Source: CAZQVN01 sp964596775 | GTDB lineage: Bacteria > Eisenbacteria > RBG-16-71-46 > JABDJR01 > JAWXBZ01 | Assembly (NCBI GenBank): GCA_964596775.1 | Contig: CAZQVN010000003.1 | Coordinates: 124,001-188,000, forward strand | DNA: 64,000 nucleotides | Direction of reading: 5' to 3' | Part shown: one piece after another, positions 27,129-36,601 of the stretch | Layout: every line of letters starts with the position of its first letter | How positions within the stretch are numbered: the first letter of the stretch is position 1 | Notes under the pieces: model-generated | What the model saw: only the letters and a program-made list of their open reading frames with translations | Database searches by the model: none | What the model was told of the DNA's origin: nothing | Translations under genes and position numbers: made by a program

Positions 27129-28385
27129 TCACTCGTTCCGGATCGCCTCGACCGGATCCAGACGGGACGCCTTCCAGGAGGGATAGAGCGTGGCCAGAAA
27201 ACAGAGGAACAGCGTGGCCAGGGTGATGATCACCGCGTCCGGCCACTGCAGTTTCATCGGGAGCGTGTCGAGGAAATAGATGTCCCCCGGCAGGTTGATG
27301 ATCTGGTAGCGGTCGAGGAACAGGGCGAGGCTGTAGCCGATGACCGAACCGAGGAGCGTGCCCACGCCGCCGATCGCCAGCCCTTCCGCCATGAAGATGC
27401 GCATGATCTCGCCGGACGTGGACCCCATCGACTTGAGGATGCCGATCTCGCGGCGTTTTTCCATCACCATCATGATCAGCGCCGACACGATGTTGAACAC
27501 GGCCACGAGCACGATCGTGAGCAGAAGAATGCCCATGCCGATCTTTTCCCAGCGCATCCAGGCGAAGAGGTTCTCGTTGAGCTCGATCCAGGTGTTGATC
27601 CGGAACGGGTAGCCGCCGAGATGATCGAGAACCTTTTCCTCCCAGGCCATCGCCTGGAACATGTCCTGGATCCTGATCTCGAGGCCGGTGACGGAGTTCT
27701 TGAGGCCGAAGAACGTCTGCCCCTCCTCGAGCGAGATGTAGGCGAGCGAGGAGTCGTATTCATAGAGGCCGGACTTGAAGATTCCGGCCAGCCGGTACTT
27801 GCGCACCCGCGGCACGACGCCCAGCGGAGTGGCCCGCCCCTCGAACGGCGAGGCGAGCAGGACGACGTCGCCGACGATGACCCGGAGGTTCTCGGCCACG
27901 TGCTGGCCGAGGACGATGCCGGGCAACCACCCTTCGGCCTCCGGAGATCGCGGATCCGGCCGCGGCTCGAAGTCGACGACCGGCGGATCGATGTGGTCGG
28001 CGACGGTCGTCACCTGGCGCTCCCCCGACAGCGTGACCCCCTTGACGATCACGCCGTCGGAATACGACTCGTGCGACAGCAGCGCCTTGCCGTACACGAA
28101 CGGCGTGACCCCCTCGACCCCCTTGACCTGGCGCACCCGTTCCTGGACGGCGTCGTAGTCGACGATCCCTGTGTCGGCGTAGGACAGCAGGATGAGGTGC
28201 GCATTCGTCCCGACGATCCGGGCCCGCACCTCCTCCTCGAACCCGTTGACCATCGAGAGGACGACGATGAGCGCGATGACGCCGAGCGCCACGCCGCCCA
28301 CCGAGATGTAGGCGATGAGGCTGATGAACCCGGTTCTCTTCTTGCTCCGCAGGTGGCGTTCGGCGATGAAGTATTCGTAGCGCAC
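27129..28385 (-). CDS. LolC/LolE-family lipoprotein-releasing permease
   Basis: A 418-residue FtsX/MacB-type permease. One N-terminal transmembrane helix (SLIAYISVGGVALGVIALIV) precedes a large periplasmic domain of about 200 residues, then three helices: MGILLLTIVLVAVFNIVSAL, the segment around GLAIGGVGTLLGSVIGYSLA, and VIITLATLFLCFLATLYPSW. The start MRYEYFIAERHLRSKKRTGF and the end LYPSWKASRLDPVEAIRNE are typical of LolC/E. Only one permease gene is present, so the transporter probably uses a homodimer (LolF-like arrangement), as reported in several bacteria. It follows lysS by 3 bp and precedes lolD. Confidence 0.93.
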   Translation of the reverse strand: MRYEYFIAERHLRSKKRTGFISLIAYISVGGVALGVIALIVVLSMVNGFEEEVRARIVGTNAHLILLSYADTGIVDYDAVQERVRQVKGVEGVTPFVYGKALLSHESYSDGVIVKGVTLSGERQVTTVADHIDPPVVDFEPRPDPRSPEAEGWLPGIVLGQHVAENLRVIVGDVVLLASPFEGRATPLGVVPRVRKYRLAGIFKSGLYEYDSSLAYISLEEGQTFFGLKNSVTGLEIRIQDMFQAMAWEEKVLDHLGGYPFRINTWIELNENLFAWMRWEKIGMGILLLTIVLVAVFNIVSALIMMVMEKRREIGILKSMGSTSGEIMRIFMAEGLAIGGVGTLLGSVIGYSLALFLDRYQIINLPGDIYFLDTLPMKLQWPDAVIITLATLFLCFLATLYPSWKASRLDPVEAIRNE

Positions 28386-28388
28386 GGA

Positions 28389-29891
28389 TCAGCCCCCGGA
28401 GGGACTCCCCTCCTCTTCCTCACCCTCCGCCTCCTCCACCGTTTCCGGCCGGAGCGCCGGAAACAGCAGGACGTCGCGGATGTTGTGGCTGTTCGTCAGC
28501 AGCATCGTCAGGCGGTCGATGCCGAAGCCGATGCCGCCGGTCGGCGGCATGCCGTACTGGAGCGCCCGCAGGTAGTCCGTGTCCTTGACCTGGGCCTCGT
28601 GGTCGCCGGCCTCGCGCTCCTTCCCCTGAAGGTCGAACTGGTGCTCCTGCTCGACCGGATCGTTCTGCTCGGAGAAGCAGTTGGCCACCTCCATGCCGGC
28701 GATGAACAGCTCGAACCGCTCGACGAGGCGGGGCTCGCCGCGTTTCCGCTTGGCCAGCGGCGAGATCTCGAAGGGAAAGTCGAGGACGAACGTGGGCTGG
28801 ATCAGCTTCGCCTGGACGAGGTCGGAAAAGAGCGTGTCGACGACCTTGCCGTAGCCTTTCGCGCCCCCCATGTCCACCCGGTGCTCGCGCCCCACCGCGC
28901 GCAACTCGTCCTCGCTCGCGCCGATGAGGTTCCTGCCCGTGGCTTCCTCGAGCAGGCCGAAATACGTGGCCTGCTTCCACGGCGGCGACAGGTCGATGAC
29001 GTGATCGCCGTACTGCACGGACAGGCCTCCGGTGGCCTGCTGGCAGGCGTGCACGAGCATCTCCTCCGCCTGCTTCAGGATGTCCATGTAGTCCGCGTAG
29101 GCCTGGTAGTACTCGAGCAGGCTGAACTCCGGGTTGTGCGTGCGGTCGATCCCCTCGTTGCGGAAATCGCGGGCGATCTCGTAGACCCGGTCCATGCCCC
29201 CGACAATGAGACGCTTGAGATAGAGTTCGTTGGAGATCCGCAGGTAGAACGGCATGTCCAGCGCCTCGTGGTGGGTCACGAACGGGGTGGCGAACGCCCC
29301 GCCGTACACCGGCTGCAGCGTCGGCGTGTCCACCTCGATGAAATCGCGCTCGTCGAGCCAGCTCCGGATGGCGGAGATGAACCGGGCCCGGATCCGGAAG
29401 ATCTCGCGAACGTCGGGGTTGACGATCAGGTCGACGTAGCGCTGGCGGAACCGCGTTTCCACGTTCGTGAGACCGTGCCATTTTTCCGGGAGCGGCCGGA
29501 GGTTCTTGGCCAGAAGCTCGGTCTTCTCCACGTGGATCGTCGCTTCGCCGGTGCGGGTGCGGAACATGAAGCCGGAAACGCCGAGGATGTCGCCGACGTC
29601 GTATTCCTCGACATGCTCGAACAGTGCGCCGAGATCGTCGCGCTTGAAGTAGACCTGGATCTTTCCGCTGCGGTCCTGGATGTGCCCGAAACAGGTCTTG
29701 CCGTGACCGCGCTTGGCCATCAGCCGCCCGGCCACGGCCACCTTCGCCTGCGCCTCGACCATGCCGTCCTGGTCCGCGAGGATCTCCGCGGCGGTGTGGG
29801 TCACCGCGTAGCCGTAGCCGTACGGCGCAACACCCCGCGCGGCCCACTCCTTCAGTTTTTCCCGGCGCTGCCGGAAGAGTTCATTCGACAC
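28389..29891 (-). CDS. lysS: Lysyl-tRNA synthetase, class II
   Basis: A 500-residue class II enzyme charging tRNA-Lys. The N-terminal OB-fold anticodon domain spans about residues 55-150 (VAVAGRLMAKRGHGKTCFGH). Motif 1 includes DFIEVDTPTLQPVYGG, motif 2 FRNEGIDRTHNPEFSLLEYY and motif 3 GGIGFGIDRLTMLLTNS. The C-terminus is a short acidic Glu-rich tail after LLFPALRPE. The start is GTG at 29891 with GAGGA upstream. It heads the long outer-membrane/proteolysis run, beginning 115 bp after the purF stop. Confidence 0.98.
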   Translation of the reverse strand: MSNELFRQRREKLKEWAARGVAPYGYGYAVTHTAAEILADQDGMVEAQAKVAVAGRLMAKRGHGKTCFGHIQDRSGKIQVYFKRDDLGALFEHVEEYDVGDILGVSGFMFRTRTGEATIHVEKTELLAKNLRPLPEKWHGLTNVETRFRQRYVDLIVNPDVREIFRIRARFISAIRSWLDERDFIEVDTPTLQPVYGGAFATPFVTHHEALDMPFYLRISNELYLKRLIVGGMDRVYEIARDFRNEGIDRTHNPEFSLLEYYQAYADYMDILKQAEEMLVHACQQATGGLSVQYGDHVIDLSPPWKQATYFGLLEEATGRNLIGASEDELRAVGREHRVDMGGAKGYGKVVDTLFSDLVQAKLIQPTFVLDFPFEISPLAKRKRGEPRLVERFELFIAGMEVANCFSEQNDPVEQEHQFDLQGKEREAGDHEAQVKDTDYLRALQYGMPPTGGIGFGIDRLTMLLTNSHNIRDVLLFPALRPETVEEAEGEEEEGSPSGG

Positions 29892-30006
29892 GTTCAGTCC
29901 TCACGAGATGAGCGATGTTGACGCCGCGTTCCGCCCCCGGATGCGACCCCGGGCGCCCCGCGGTCCGGAGCGTGACCCCCGCACCGGTGCGCCTGTTCCG
30001 GAAGCG

Positions 30007-31413
30007 TCAGCGTTCCACGGAAGCGTGCACACGATCGGTCGGCGCGTCGGTCAGCGGGACGGGATACTGTTCGTCGAAGCAGGCCGTGCAGTGGCCGGGC
30101 GCATTGGCCGCGCAGGCGAGCATCCCCTCCTGCGACAGGTAACCGATGGAATCCACCCGGAGGTACGTGCCGATCTCCTCGACGCTGTGACTGGCGCCGA
30201 TCAGGTCGGCCCGGCGGGGCGTGTCGATGCCGAAATAGCACGGGGACACGATCGGCGGGGACGAAATGCGGAAATGCACTTCCGCCGCGCCCGCCCGCCG
30301 CAGCAGCTTGACGAGCTTGCGGCTCGTCGTTCCGCGAACGATGGAATCGTCGACGACCACGACCCGCTTTCCGTCGAGCACCGCCCGGACGGGATTGAAC
30401 TTGACCCGGACGCCGTGCTCGCGCGTGAACTGCCGCGGCGAGATGAACGTGCGCCCTATGTAATGATTGCGGATCAGGCCGAACTGGAACGGCAGCCCCG
30501 ACTCCTCCGCGTAGCCGAGCGCCGCGGAATTCGAGGAATCGGGCACGGCGATCACGATGTCGGCGTCGGCGGGAAACTCCCGGGCCAGCTGGCGGCCGAG
30601 CTCGCGCCGGAAACGGTCGACGTTCTCGCCGAACACCGTGCTGTCCGGGCGCGCGAAGTAGATCAGCTCGAAGATGCAGGCCGCCTGCCGGGGCGAAGCG
30701 AGGCGGTGGATCGTGACCGGCCCGTCCTCGTCGATGCGGACGATCTCGCCCGGCTCGACGTCGCGGAGGAACTCGGCCTCGTTGATGTCGAACGCGCAGG
30801 TTTCCGAGGCCACGCACCAGCCGTCCTTGAGGCGCCCGAGCGACAGCGGCCGGAAGCCGAGCGGATCACGGGCGGCGTAGAGCGCCTTTTCCGTCATCAG
30901 GACGACGCTGAACGCCCCGCGGAGCCCGTCCATGGCCGGCCCGAGGGCCGACTCGAAGTCCATCGCCTTCGAGCGGGCGATCCGGTGCAGCAGGATTTCC
31001 GAATCGCTCGTCGTCTGGAAGATGTTGCCGTCCTTCTCCATCTCCTTCTTCAGCTCGATGGCGTTGACGATGTTGCCGTTGTGGGCCACCGCGAGATGCC
31101 CGCCGTGATAGCTGACGAGGATCGGCTGGGCATTGCGCAGCGAGGAATCGCCGGACGTGGAGTAGCGGTTGTGCCCGATGGCCAGGTTTCCCTTGAGCTC
31201 GTCGAGCCGGCCGGCGTTGAACACGTCGGCGACGAGCCCCATTCCCTTGTGGAGATACACGGTCTGTCCGTCCGAGGACACGATGCCCGAGGACTCCTGC
31301 CCGCGATGCTGCAGGGCGTACAGGCCGAGATACGCGGCATGGGCCGCCGCCTCGACTCCGAACGCGCCGAACACGCCGCAGGCGTCCTTGAAGTGGTCGT
31401 CGTCGTGCATCAT
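30007..31413 (-). CDS. purF: Amidophosphoribosyltransferase PurF
   Basis: First committed step of purine synthesis: PRPP plus glutamine to phosphoribosylamine. The 468-residue protein has an 11-residue propeptide before the catalytic Cys12 in CGVFGAFG, which is removed in mature enzymes of this class. Further glutaminase motifs are LQHRGQESSGI and HNRYSTSGDSSLRNAQP. The phosphoribosyltransferase site is KRVVVVDDSIVRGTTSRKLV. Cys residues near the C-terminus (LACAANAPGHCTACFDEQYP) together with CYFGID suggest the Fe-S cluster form known from B. subtilis. The ATG at 31413 overlaps the PurS-like gene stop. Confidence 0.97.
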   Translation of the reverse strand: MMHDDDHFKDACGVFGAFGVEAAAHAAYLGLYALQHRGQESSGIVSSDGQTVYLHKGMGLVADVFNAGRLDELKGNLAIGHNRYSTSGDSSLRNAQPILVSYHGGHLAVAHNGNIVNAIELKKEMEKDGNIFQTTSDSEILLHRIARSKAMDFESALGPAMDGLRGAFSVVLMTEKALYAARDPLGFRPLSLGRLKDGWCVASETCAFDINEAEFLRDVEPGEIVRIDEDGPVTIHRLASPRQAACIFELIYFARPDSTVFGENVDRFRRELGRQLAREFPADADIVIAVPDSSNSAALGYAEESGLPFQFGLIRNHYIGRTFISPRQFTREHGVRVKFNPVRAVLDGKRVVVVDDSIVRGTTSRKLVKLLRRAGAAEVHFRISSPPIVSPCYFGIDTPRRADLIGASHSVEEIGTYLRVDSIGYLSQEGMLACAANAPGHCTACFDEQYPVPLTDAPTDRVHASVER

Positions 31414-32006
31414 TCCGCGGGAAGTCCTTCCGGTTGAGTTTCCGTGAGCAGGGATTCGACATCGTAAAGGTTCGGGGCCGCGGCGTACAGTCTCCCCTCC
31501 TGGAAAGCGGGGTGGACGAGAAAACCGTTTCGGCGGTCGGTGACGACGGCGGCCCGCCCGGCCGCGCGCAGGAGCGCTTCCGGCGCCACCCCGGCCGGCG
31601 CGACGAAGCGCCACAGCTGGAACTGCCGGAGATCGGTGATTTCCCGGGCGCCCGCGTGACGCCAGAGGGATTCGAGCAGGCTCGTGTCCGGCTCGATCCC
31701 GCGCACCAGGAGCCAGGCCCGGGCGTTTCCCCCGGCCGCCGCTTCGTCGGGCCCAGCGCCCTCCCCGGCATCGATCCGCCAGGAGTGCTTGTTGGGATTC
31801 AGGAACAGGTTCGTTCCCCTGACGAGCTCGGTCACGCGGCGGACCGCCGCGTCGGCGGGAAGATCCACCTTGAGAAGAAACAGTTCGTCCCGCGACAGGC
31901 CCGCAATGCTCTCGGCCATTCCCATCCGGTCCCGCAGGGTGGCGAGCGCGGTCATCGCCGTCGGATCCGCGACCTTCAGCCGCTTGGTGAGGAGGAGCGA
32001 GGTCAC
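31410..32006 (-). CDS. PurS-like protein, apparently two tandem PurS-type repeats
   Basis: A 198-residue protein between purQ and purF, where PurS is expected. PurS, normally about 80 residues, bridges PurL and PurQ. Residues 7-78 follow the PurS pattern: LKVADPTAMTALATLRDRMG, then a short acidic beta segment (DELFLLKVDLP), a helix (ADAAVRRVTELV) and a final LFLNPNKHSWRI strand. Residues 97-166 look like a second copy: LLVRGIEPDTSLLESLWRHA, EITDLRQFQLWRFV, EALLRAAGRAAVV and NGFLVHP. A GADE-rich linker joins them. The GTG at 32006 has GGGGAGG 5 nt upstream and overlaps the purQ stop (GTGA). PurS identity is inferred from position and pattern; the duplication from my reading of the sequence. 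Confidence 0.65.
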   Translation of the reverse strand: MTSLLLTKRLKVADPTAMTALATLRDRMGMAESIAGLSRDELFLLKVDLPADAAVRRVTELVRGTNLFLNPNKHSWRIDAGEGAGPDEAAAGGNARAWLLVRGIEPDTSLLESLWRHAGAREITDLRQFQLWRFVAPAGVAPEALLRAAGRAAVVTDRRNGFLVHPAFQEGRLYAAAPNLYDVESLLTETQPEGLPAE

Positions 32007-32929
32007 CGTGTCCTCCCCGCGCCTTCCGGAGCGCTGCCGCGGAACGATTCCGCCTCGCGGCCGGCCCGGTGCCGCTCGCGGCGCCAGAGTATGTAGTCGA
32101 GCATCGAAAAGAAGATCCGCCTTCCCGGCCCCGGCCCGTCGAGCCCGCTTCGGTCCCGGTGATGGTTTCGCCGCGATTCGCCCCACGGCCCGGGAAGCGT
32201 CGGCGGAACCTGGCGCAGCCAGGCGCCGCGCTCCGGGTGAGGCATGATCGCCATGACGTTGCCGCGCGGATTCACCACCGCCGCCGCCGCGCCCATGGCC
32301 CCGTTCGGGTTGTCCGGAAAGGCCACCGCCGGATCGCCGTCCGGGAGGCAGTAGCGGAACGGCACCTGCCCGTTTTCCTCGAGTTCGCGGAACGCCTCGG
32401 GGTCGCGGGTGGTGAACCGTCCCTCGCCGTGCGCCATCGGCATCGGCACCACCGCGCCGTCCTCGAACCGCGACGTGAACGCCGTCTCCTCCCCCGACTT
32501 TTCGACCCGGAGGTGAACCCACCGGCAGTAGTAGCCGCTGTGTCCGGTCATCCGGTTCGGGGCGAGCGCCAGGGTGGTCCGCCCGTCGGCGTTGCCCGGC
32601 ACGAGACCGGACTCCACGAGCACCTGAGCGCCGTTGCAGATGCCGAGAATCGGCTTGCCGAGATCGGCCTCGGCGAACAGGCGCTCCACGATCGGGTCCC
32701 GGGCCGCCACCGCGCCGGCCCGCACGCGGTCCTGGTAGGAGAATCCGCCGGGAAGGACGAACCCGTCGTACCCGGCGAGCACTTCCGGCGGCGTGTTCCA
32801 GCGGAGGATGGCCGCCACCATGCCGCACTCGTCGAGCAGCCGGGCGGTTTCGTACTCGCAATTGACGCCGGGAAACTGGATCACGCCGATGCGCACGGCG
32901 TTGTGATCGTCCCGCGGGGTTGTGTCCAT
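32003..32929 (-). CDS. purQ: Phosphoribosylformylglycinamidine synthase subunit PurQ
   Basis: Glutaminase subunit delivering ammonia to PurL. The 308-residue class I amidotransferase has VIQFPGVNCEYETARLLDEC, GFVLPGGFSYQDRVRAGAVA, the nucleophile elbow ILGICNGAQVLVESGLVPG and the His-Glu end IMPHPERGAWLRQ. It is longer than the usual 225-260 residues, with a C-terminal extension including a FFSMLDYILWRR helix. The ATG at 32929 shares one base with the purL stop; another ATG 12 nt earlier would lie within purL. It overlaps the PurS-like gene at its end. Confidence 0.94.
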   Translation of the reverse strand: MDTTPRDDHNAVRIGVIQFPGVNCEYETARLLDECGMVAAILRWNTPPEVLAGYDGFVLPGGFSYQDRVRAGAVAARDPIVERLFAEADLGKPILGICNGAQVLVESGLVPGNADGRTTLALAPNRMTGHSGYYCRWVHLRVEKSGEETAFTSRFEDGAVVPMPMAHGEGRFTTRDPEAFRELEENGQVPFRYCLPDGDPAVAFPDNPNGAMGAAAAVVNPRGNVMAIMPHPERGAWLRQVPPTLPGPWGESRRNHHRDRSGLDGPGPGRRIFFSMLDYILWRRERHRAGREAESFRGSAPEGAGRTR

Positions 32930-35295
32930 CAGGCCATCCATTCCGGAACGGTGCCGCGCCAGGCGCGTTCCAGTTCGCCGACTTCCATGTCGATCCAGCG
33001 TTCCCCGTCGGCGTTGACGAGGAACGCGCTCTCCCCGGTGAAGCGGCCGATGACCATCGGCGATACGCCGTACCGGAGAAAGACGCTGTCGAGGGCCGGC
33101 AGGTGTTCCTCGGGAACCTCGAGGACGAACCCTCCCGATTCGGAAAAGAGCGCCTCGTCGAACTTGAGGCCGAAGGGACGCCGCGGCAGGTCGAGGACCA
33201 GACCGAGCCCCGTGTCCGGCAGCATCTCGAACGCCGCCGTCACCAGGCCCCCCTCCGAAATGTCGTGCGCCGCGAGGACGAGGCCGCGCTCGATGGCGTC
33301 GATCACGCCGTAGAGCACGCCGCGCTCGTGGTCGAAATCGACCGTCGGCGGCCGCCCGCCCGCGATGCCGCGGGTCCGGTAGCAGATCGACCCCCCGAGT
33401 TCGCGGCGGCGGTTGCCCACGAGGACGATGCGCGAATCCTCGGACCGGGCGCTGCCGGGAACGGCCCGGCTGTAGTCGTCGATGACCCCGAAGCAGGCCA
33501 CGATCGGTGACGGGTGCACGGCGCGCCCGGCGCCGGACTGGTTGTACAGCGAAACGTTGCCGGAGACGAACGGCACGGGGTGATCCTTCTCCCCCTTGAG
33601 CCCGAGGCGCCGCGCGGCATCGCCGAGGCCCCGCACCGACTCGCGGAACTGGTGAAAGACGCCCGGATCCTCGGGGTTGCCGAAGTTCAGGCAGTCGGTG
33701 AGGCACTGCGGAACGGCCCCGGTGGCCGCCACGTTGCGCATCGACTCGGCCACCGCCGTGGCCCCTCCCCAGTACGGGTCCAGCGCTCCGTAGGCCGGAT
33801 TGCCGTCCACCGACACCGCCACGCCGACCGGGCAACCGGGAATCGGCAGGAACAGCGCGGCGTCCGCTTCGCCGGGGCGGAACACGGCGCGCCCCTGCAC
33901 CTCCGTGTCGTAGTGGCGGTAGATCGTCTCCCGCGAAGCCACGTTCGGGTGACCGACGACGTCCAGCAGCAGGCGGGCCGGATCCTCCGGCGGTTCCGGA
34001 TCGGCGGGCTCGGCGCGGGCCGGCGCGGGGCGGGCCGGCCGGTCGTAACGGATCCCCTCGGTGATCGTGTCCACCGGCGCGTCGACCATCGTTTCGCCCC
34101 GCCAGGTCAGGCGGTAGCGACCGTCACCGCGGACGCGCCCGATGACCCGGGCCGCCGCGCCGGGATAGAGGCGGGGCAGTTCGAAGTCCTCGTTGTAGAC
34201 GCGGCAGATCGCTTCCGAGATCCGCCGCGGAACCGCGAGGCCGAAGCGCTCCTGGGTTTCCGAGCAGGCCAGGACTTCCGGCGGAAACGGACCGCCGTCC
34301 TCCGCCTCGTGATCGAGATTCACGTCCATGCCGAAACCGCCGTGCGCGGCCATTTCGCTGGACACGCAGGCAATCCCGCCGGCGCCGAGATCCTTGAAGC
34401 CGACCGCCGCCCCCTCGCGCCGGGCCAGCGCCAGGGCCTCCCGCGTGGCTTCCACCAGCACGCGTTTCAGGAACGGATCGGGAAGCTGCACCGCCCCCTT
34501 GTTCTGTTCCGTTTCCGCCTCCTCGAGCACCGCCGACGCGAACGACGCGCCGCCGAATCCCGAAGCGTCGGTGGGCTTTCCGAACAGGATCAGGTCGTAC
34601 TCCTCGTTGCGGGCCTCGGCCGGTACCCGGCTGCGGATGATCTCCTTCTCCCTCACGACGCCGACGGCCACCACGTTGACGAGGCAGTTCTCGTCGTAGC
34701 AGGCGTCGAACGTCACGTCGCCGCCGAGGTTCGGCACGCCCAGCGCGTTCGCGTACTGCCAGATGCCGGTGACGACGCCCTGGGCGATCTCCCGGCAGGC
34801 CTCGCCGCGCGGCCCGCGCAGGTCGCCGAAACGGAGCGCGTCGAGCACCCCGACGACGTCCGCGCCCATGCAGTAGACGTCGCGGACGATGCCGCCGACC
34901 CCGGTGGCCGCCCCCTCGGCGGGAACGACCTGCGAGGGGTGGTTGTGACTTTCGTGGGCCACCACGAGCGCAAAGCGCTCGCCGCGGTGGGTCGTCAGGT
35001 AGACGATCCCCGCGTCCTCGCCGGGGCCGAGGATCACGTTCGGCGCCTCGGTGGGGAGAAACTCCTTGAGCACGCTGCGGCTCGACTTGTAGGAGCAGTG
35101 CTCGCTCCACATCGTGTCGAACAGCACGAGCTCCACCTTCGTCGGATTCCGCCCGAGCAGTTCCGCAACCCGGCGCGCCTCGGCCGGCAGAAGGCGGAGG
35201 TTGAGACCCGCCATCAATGCGCGCAGGGCCTCGTCGTCGGGCGAGCCGACGTCGATCAGTTCGGCGGTCAGCGTTTCACTCATCGGAATCGTCAT
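32929..35295 (-). CDS. purL: Phosphoribosylformylglycinamidine synthase subunit PurL
   Basis: Synthetase subunit converting FGAR to FGAM with ATP. It has 788 residues, the small type that needs separate PurQ and PurS. Motifs: ELVLFDTMWSEHCSYKSSRS, ILGPGEDAGIVYLTTHRGER, VVAHESHNHPSQVVPAEGAA (ATP-binding), FKDLGAGGIACVSSEMAAHG and LVLAAHDISEGGLVTAAFEM. A Pro/Ala-rich insertion (around RPARPAPARAEPADPEPPED) separates the two halves. Start options are ATG at 35295 (AAGGA just upstream) or ATG at 35283; both overlap or abut the purB end. The overlap with purQ argues for stoichiometric synthesis. Confidence 0.97.
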   Translation of the reverse strand: MTIPMSETLTAELIDVGSPDDEALRALMAGLNLRLLPAEARRVAELLGRNPTKVELVLFDTMWSEHCSYKSSRSVLKEFLPTEAPNVILGPGEDAGIVYLTTHRGERFALVVAHESHNHPSQVVPAEGAATGVGGIVRDVYCMGADVVGVLDALRFGDLRGPRGEACREIAQGVVTGIWQYANALGVPNLGGDVTFDACYDENCLVNVVAVGVVREKEIIRSRVPAEARNEEYDLILFGKPTDASGFGGASFASAVLEEAETEQNKGAVQLPDPFLKRVLVEATREALALARREGAAVGFKDLGAGGIACVSSEMAAHGGFGMDVNLDHEAEDGGPFPPEVLACSETQERFGLAVPRRISEAICRVYNEDFELPRLYPGAAARVIGRVRGDGRYRLTWRGETMVDAPVDTITEGIRYDRPARPAPARAEPADPEPPEDPARLLLDVVGHPNVASRETIYRHYDTEVQGRAVFRPGEADAALFLPIPGCPVGVAVSVDGNPAYGALDPYWGGATAVAESMRNVAATGAVPQCLTDCLNFGNPEDPGVFHQFRESVRGLGDAARRLGLKGEKDHPVPFVSGNVSLYNQSGAGRAVHPSPIVACFGVIDDYSRAVPGSARSEDSRIVLVGNRRRELGGSICYRTRGIAGGRPPTVDFDHERGVLYGVIDAIERGLVLAAHDISEGGLVTAAFEMLPDTGLGLVLDLPRRPFGLKFDEALFSESGGFVLEVPEEHLPALDSVFLRYGVSPMVIGRFTGESAFLVNADGERWIDMEVGELERAWRGTVPEWMA

Positions 35296-36601
35296 CCTTC
35301 CTTGCCGCCGCGCCGAGGACGCGCGTGAAGACGGCGTCCACGTTCCGGAGGTTGTGGGCGAGATCGAAGCAGTCGTCGAGCGCCTCGGGCGAAAGCCGCG
35401 CGGTGATCTCCGCGTCGTTCTCCACGATGTCACGGAACGACCCCTCCTCCTCCCAGGCCTTGAGCGCGTTCCGCTGCACCAGGGCGTAGGCGTCCTCGCG
35501 GGACAGCCCCCCGTCGGCCAGCGCGAGGAGGACGCGCTGCGAGAAGATGATGCCGCCGTTGCGGTTCAGGTTCCGGGACATCGCCTCCGGGCGGACGACC
35601 ATCCGCTCGACGATCCGGGCGGTCAGGTGGATCTGGTAGTCCACGGTGATGAACGCGTCGGGAAGGATCACCCGCTCCACCGAGGAATGCGTGATGTCCC
35701 GCTCGTGCCACAGCGCCACGTTTTCCAGGGCGGCCACGGCATGGCCGCGCACGACGCGGGCGAGGCCCGCCACCCGTTCGGCGGTGATCGGGTTCTTCTT
35801 GTGCGGCATCGAGCTCGAACCCTTCTGCCCGGAGCCGAAGAATTCGAGCGCCTCGGAGATCTCCGAGCGCTGCAGGTTGCGCATTTCGGTGGCGAACCGC
35901 TCCAGCGTGGCGGACAGCCCGGCCAGCGTGGTGACGAGGGCCGCGTGGCGGTCACGGGGGACGACCTGCGTCGACACCGGCTCCGCGGCCAGCCCGAGCC
36001 GATGGCAGACGTCCGACTCGACGTCGGGATCGAGATGGGTGAACGTGCCGACCGCGCCGGAAATCTTCCCCACCGCGGTGTCGGCCACGGCCGCGTCGAG
36101 GCGGTCGCGCTGGCGCTCGAGTTCGGTATGGAACCCGAGGAGCTTGAGGCCGAACGTGGTCGGCTCGGCGATGATCCCGTGCGTGCGCCCGACGCAGGCC
36201 AGATCCTTGAACTCGACGGCCCGGGCGGCGACCAGCCGCGACAGGTCGACGAGGCCGGCCCGGACCTGCATTCCCGCCCGGCGGAGGGTCAGGCCGAGCG
36301 CGGTGTCGAGCAGGTCGCTGGAGGTCATGCCGAAGTGGAGGTACCGCGCTTCGGGGCCGGCCTTTTCGGTGACCGCCGTGAGGAACGCGATGACGTCGTG
36401 GTTGAGCGTGGCCTCGAGTTCCTCGACGCGGGCCGGATCCACCGGACCGGCGGCGCGGATGGCCGCGGCCGTTCCGCCGGGAACGATCCCGCGCTCCTCG
36501 AGCGCCTGTGAAACGGCGGCCTCGACCTCCAGCCAGGTGCGGAACTTCTCCGCCGTGGACCAGATGTGTCCCATCTCCGGGCGGGTGTAACGCTCGATCA
36601 C
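35276..36601 (-). CDS. purB: Adenylosuccinate lyase PurB
   Basis: Cleaves SAICAR and adenylosuccinate to fumarate plus AICAR or AMP. The 441-residue protein belongs to the fumarase/aspartase superfamily: ARYLHFGMTSSDLLDTALGL, VGRTHGIIAEPTTFG with the catalytic His, and the signature GQKGSSSMPHKKNPITAERV with the flexible serine loop. The length is normal for the short bacterial type. The start is GTG at 36601, directly abutting the htrA stop. The end overlaps purL by 20 bp. It opens the block purB-purL-purQ-purS-like-purF. Confidence 0.97.
   Translation of the reverse strand: MIERYTRPEMGHIWSTAEKFRTWLEVEAAVSQALEERGIVPGGTAAAIRAAGPVDPARVEELEATLNHDVIAFLTAVTEKAGPEARYLHFGMTSSDLLDTALGLTLRRAGMQVRAGLVDLSRLVAARAVEFKDLACVGRTHGIIAEPTTFGLKLLGFHTELERQRDRLDAAVADTAVGKISGAVGTFTHLDPDVESDVCHRLGLAAEPVSTQVVPRDRHAALVTTLAGLSATLERFATEMRNLQRSEISEALEFFGSGQKGSSSMPHKKNPITAERVAGLARVVRGHAVAALENVALWHERDITHSSVERVILPDAFITVDYQIHLTARIVERMVVRPEAMSRNLNRNGGIIFSQRVLLALADGGLSREDAYALVQRNALKAWEEEGSFRDIVENDAEITARLSPEALDDCFDLAHNLRNVDAVFTRVLGAAARKDDDSDE

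Noticed and set aside
27078..29921. Long plus-strand frame opposite lolC/E and lysS
   Set aside because: Same antisense artefact; no motif, no ribosome site, and both minus-strand genes are clear families.
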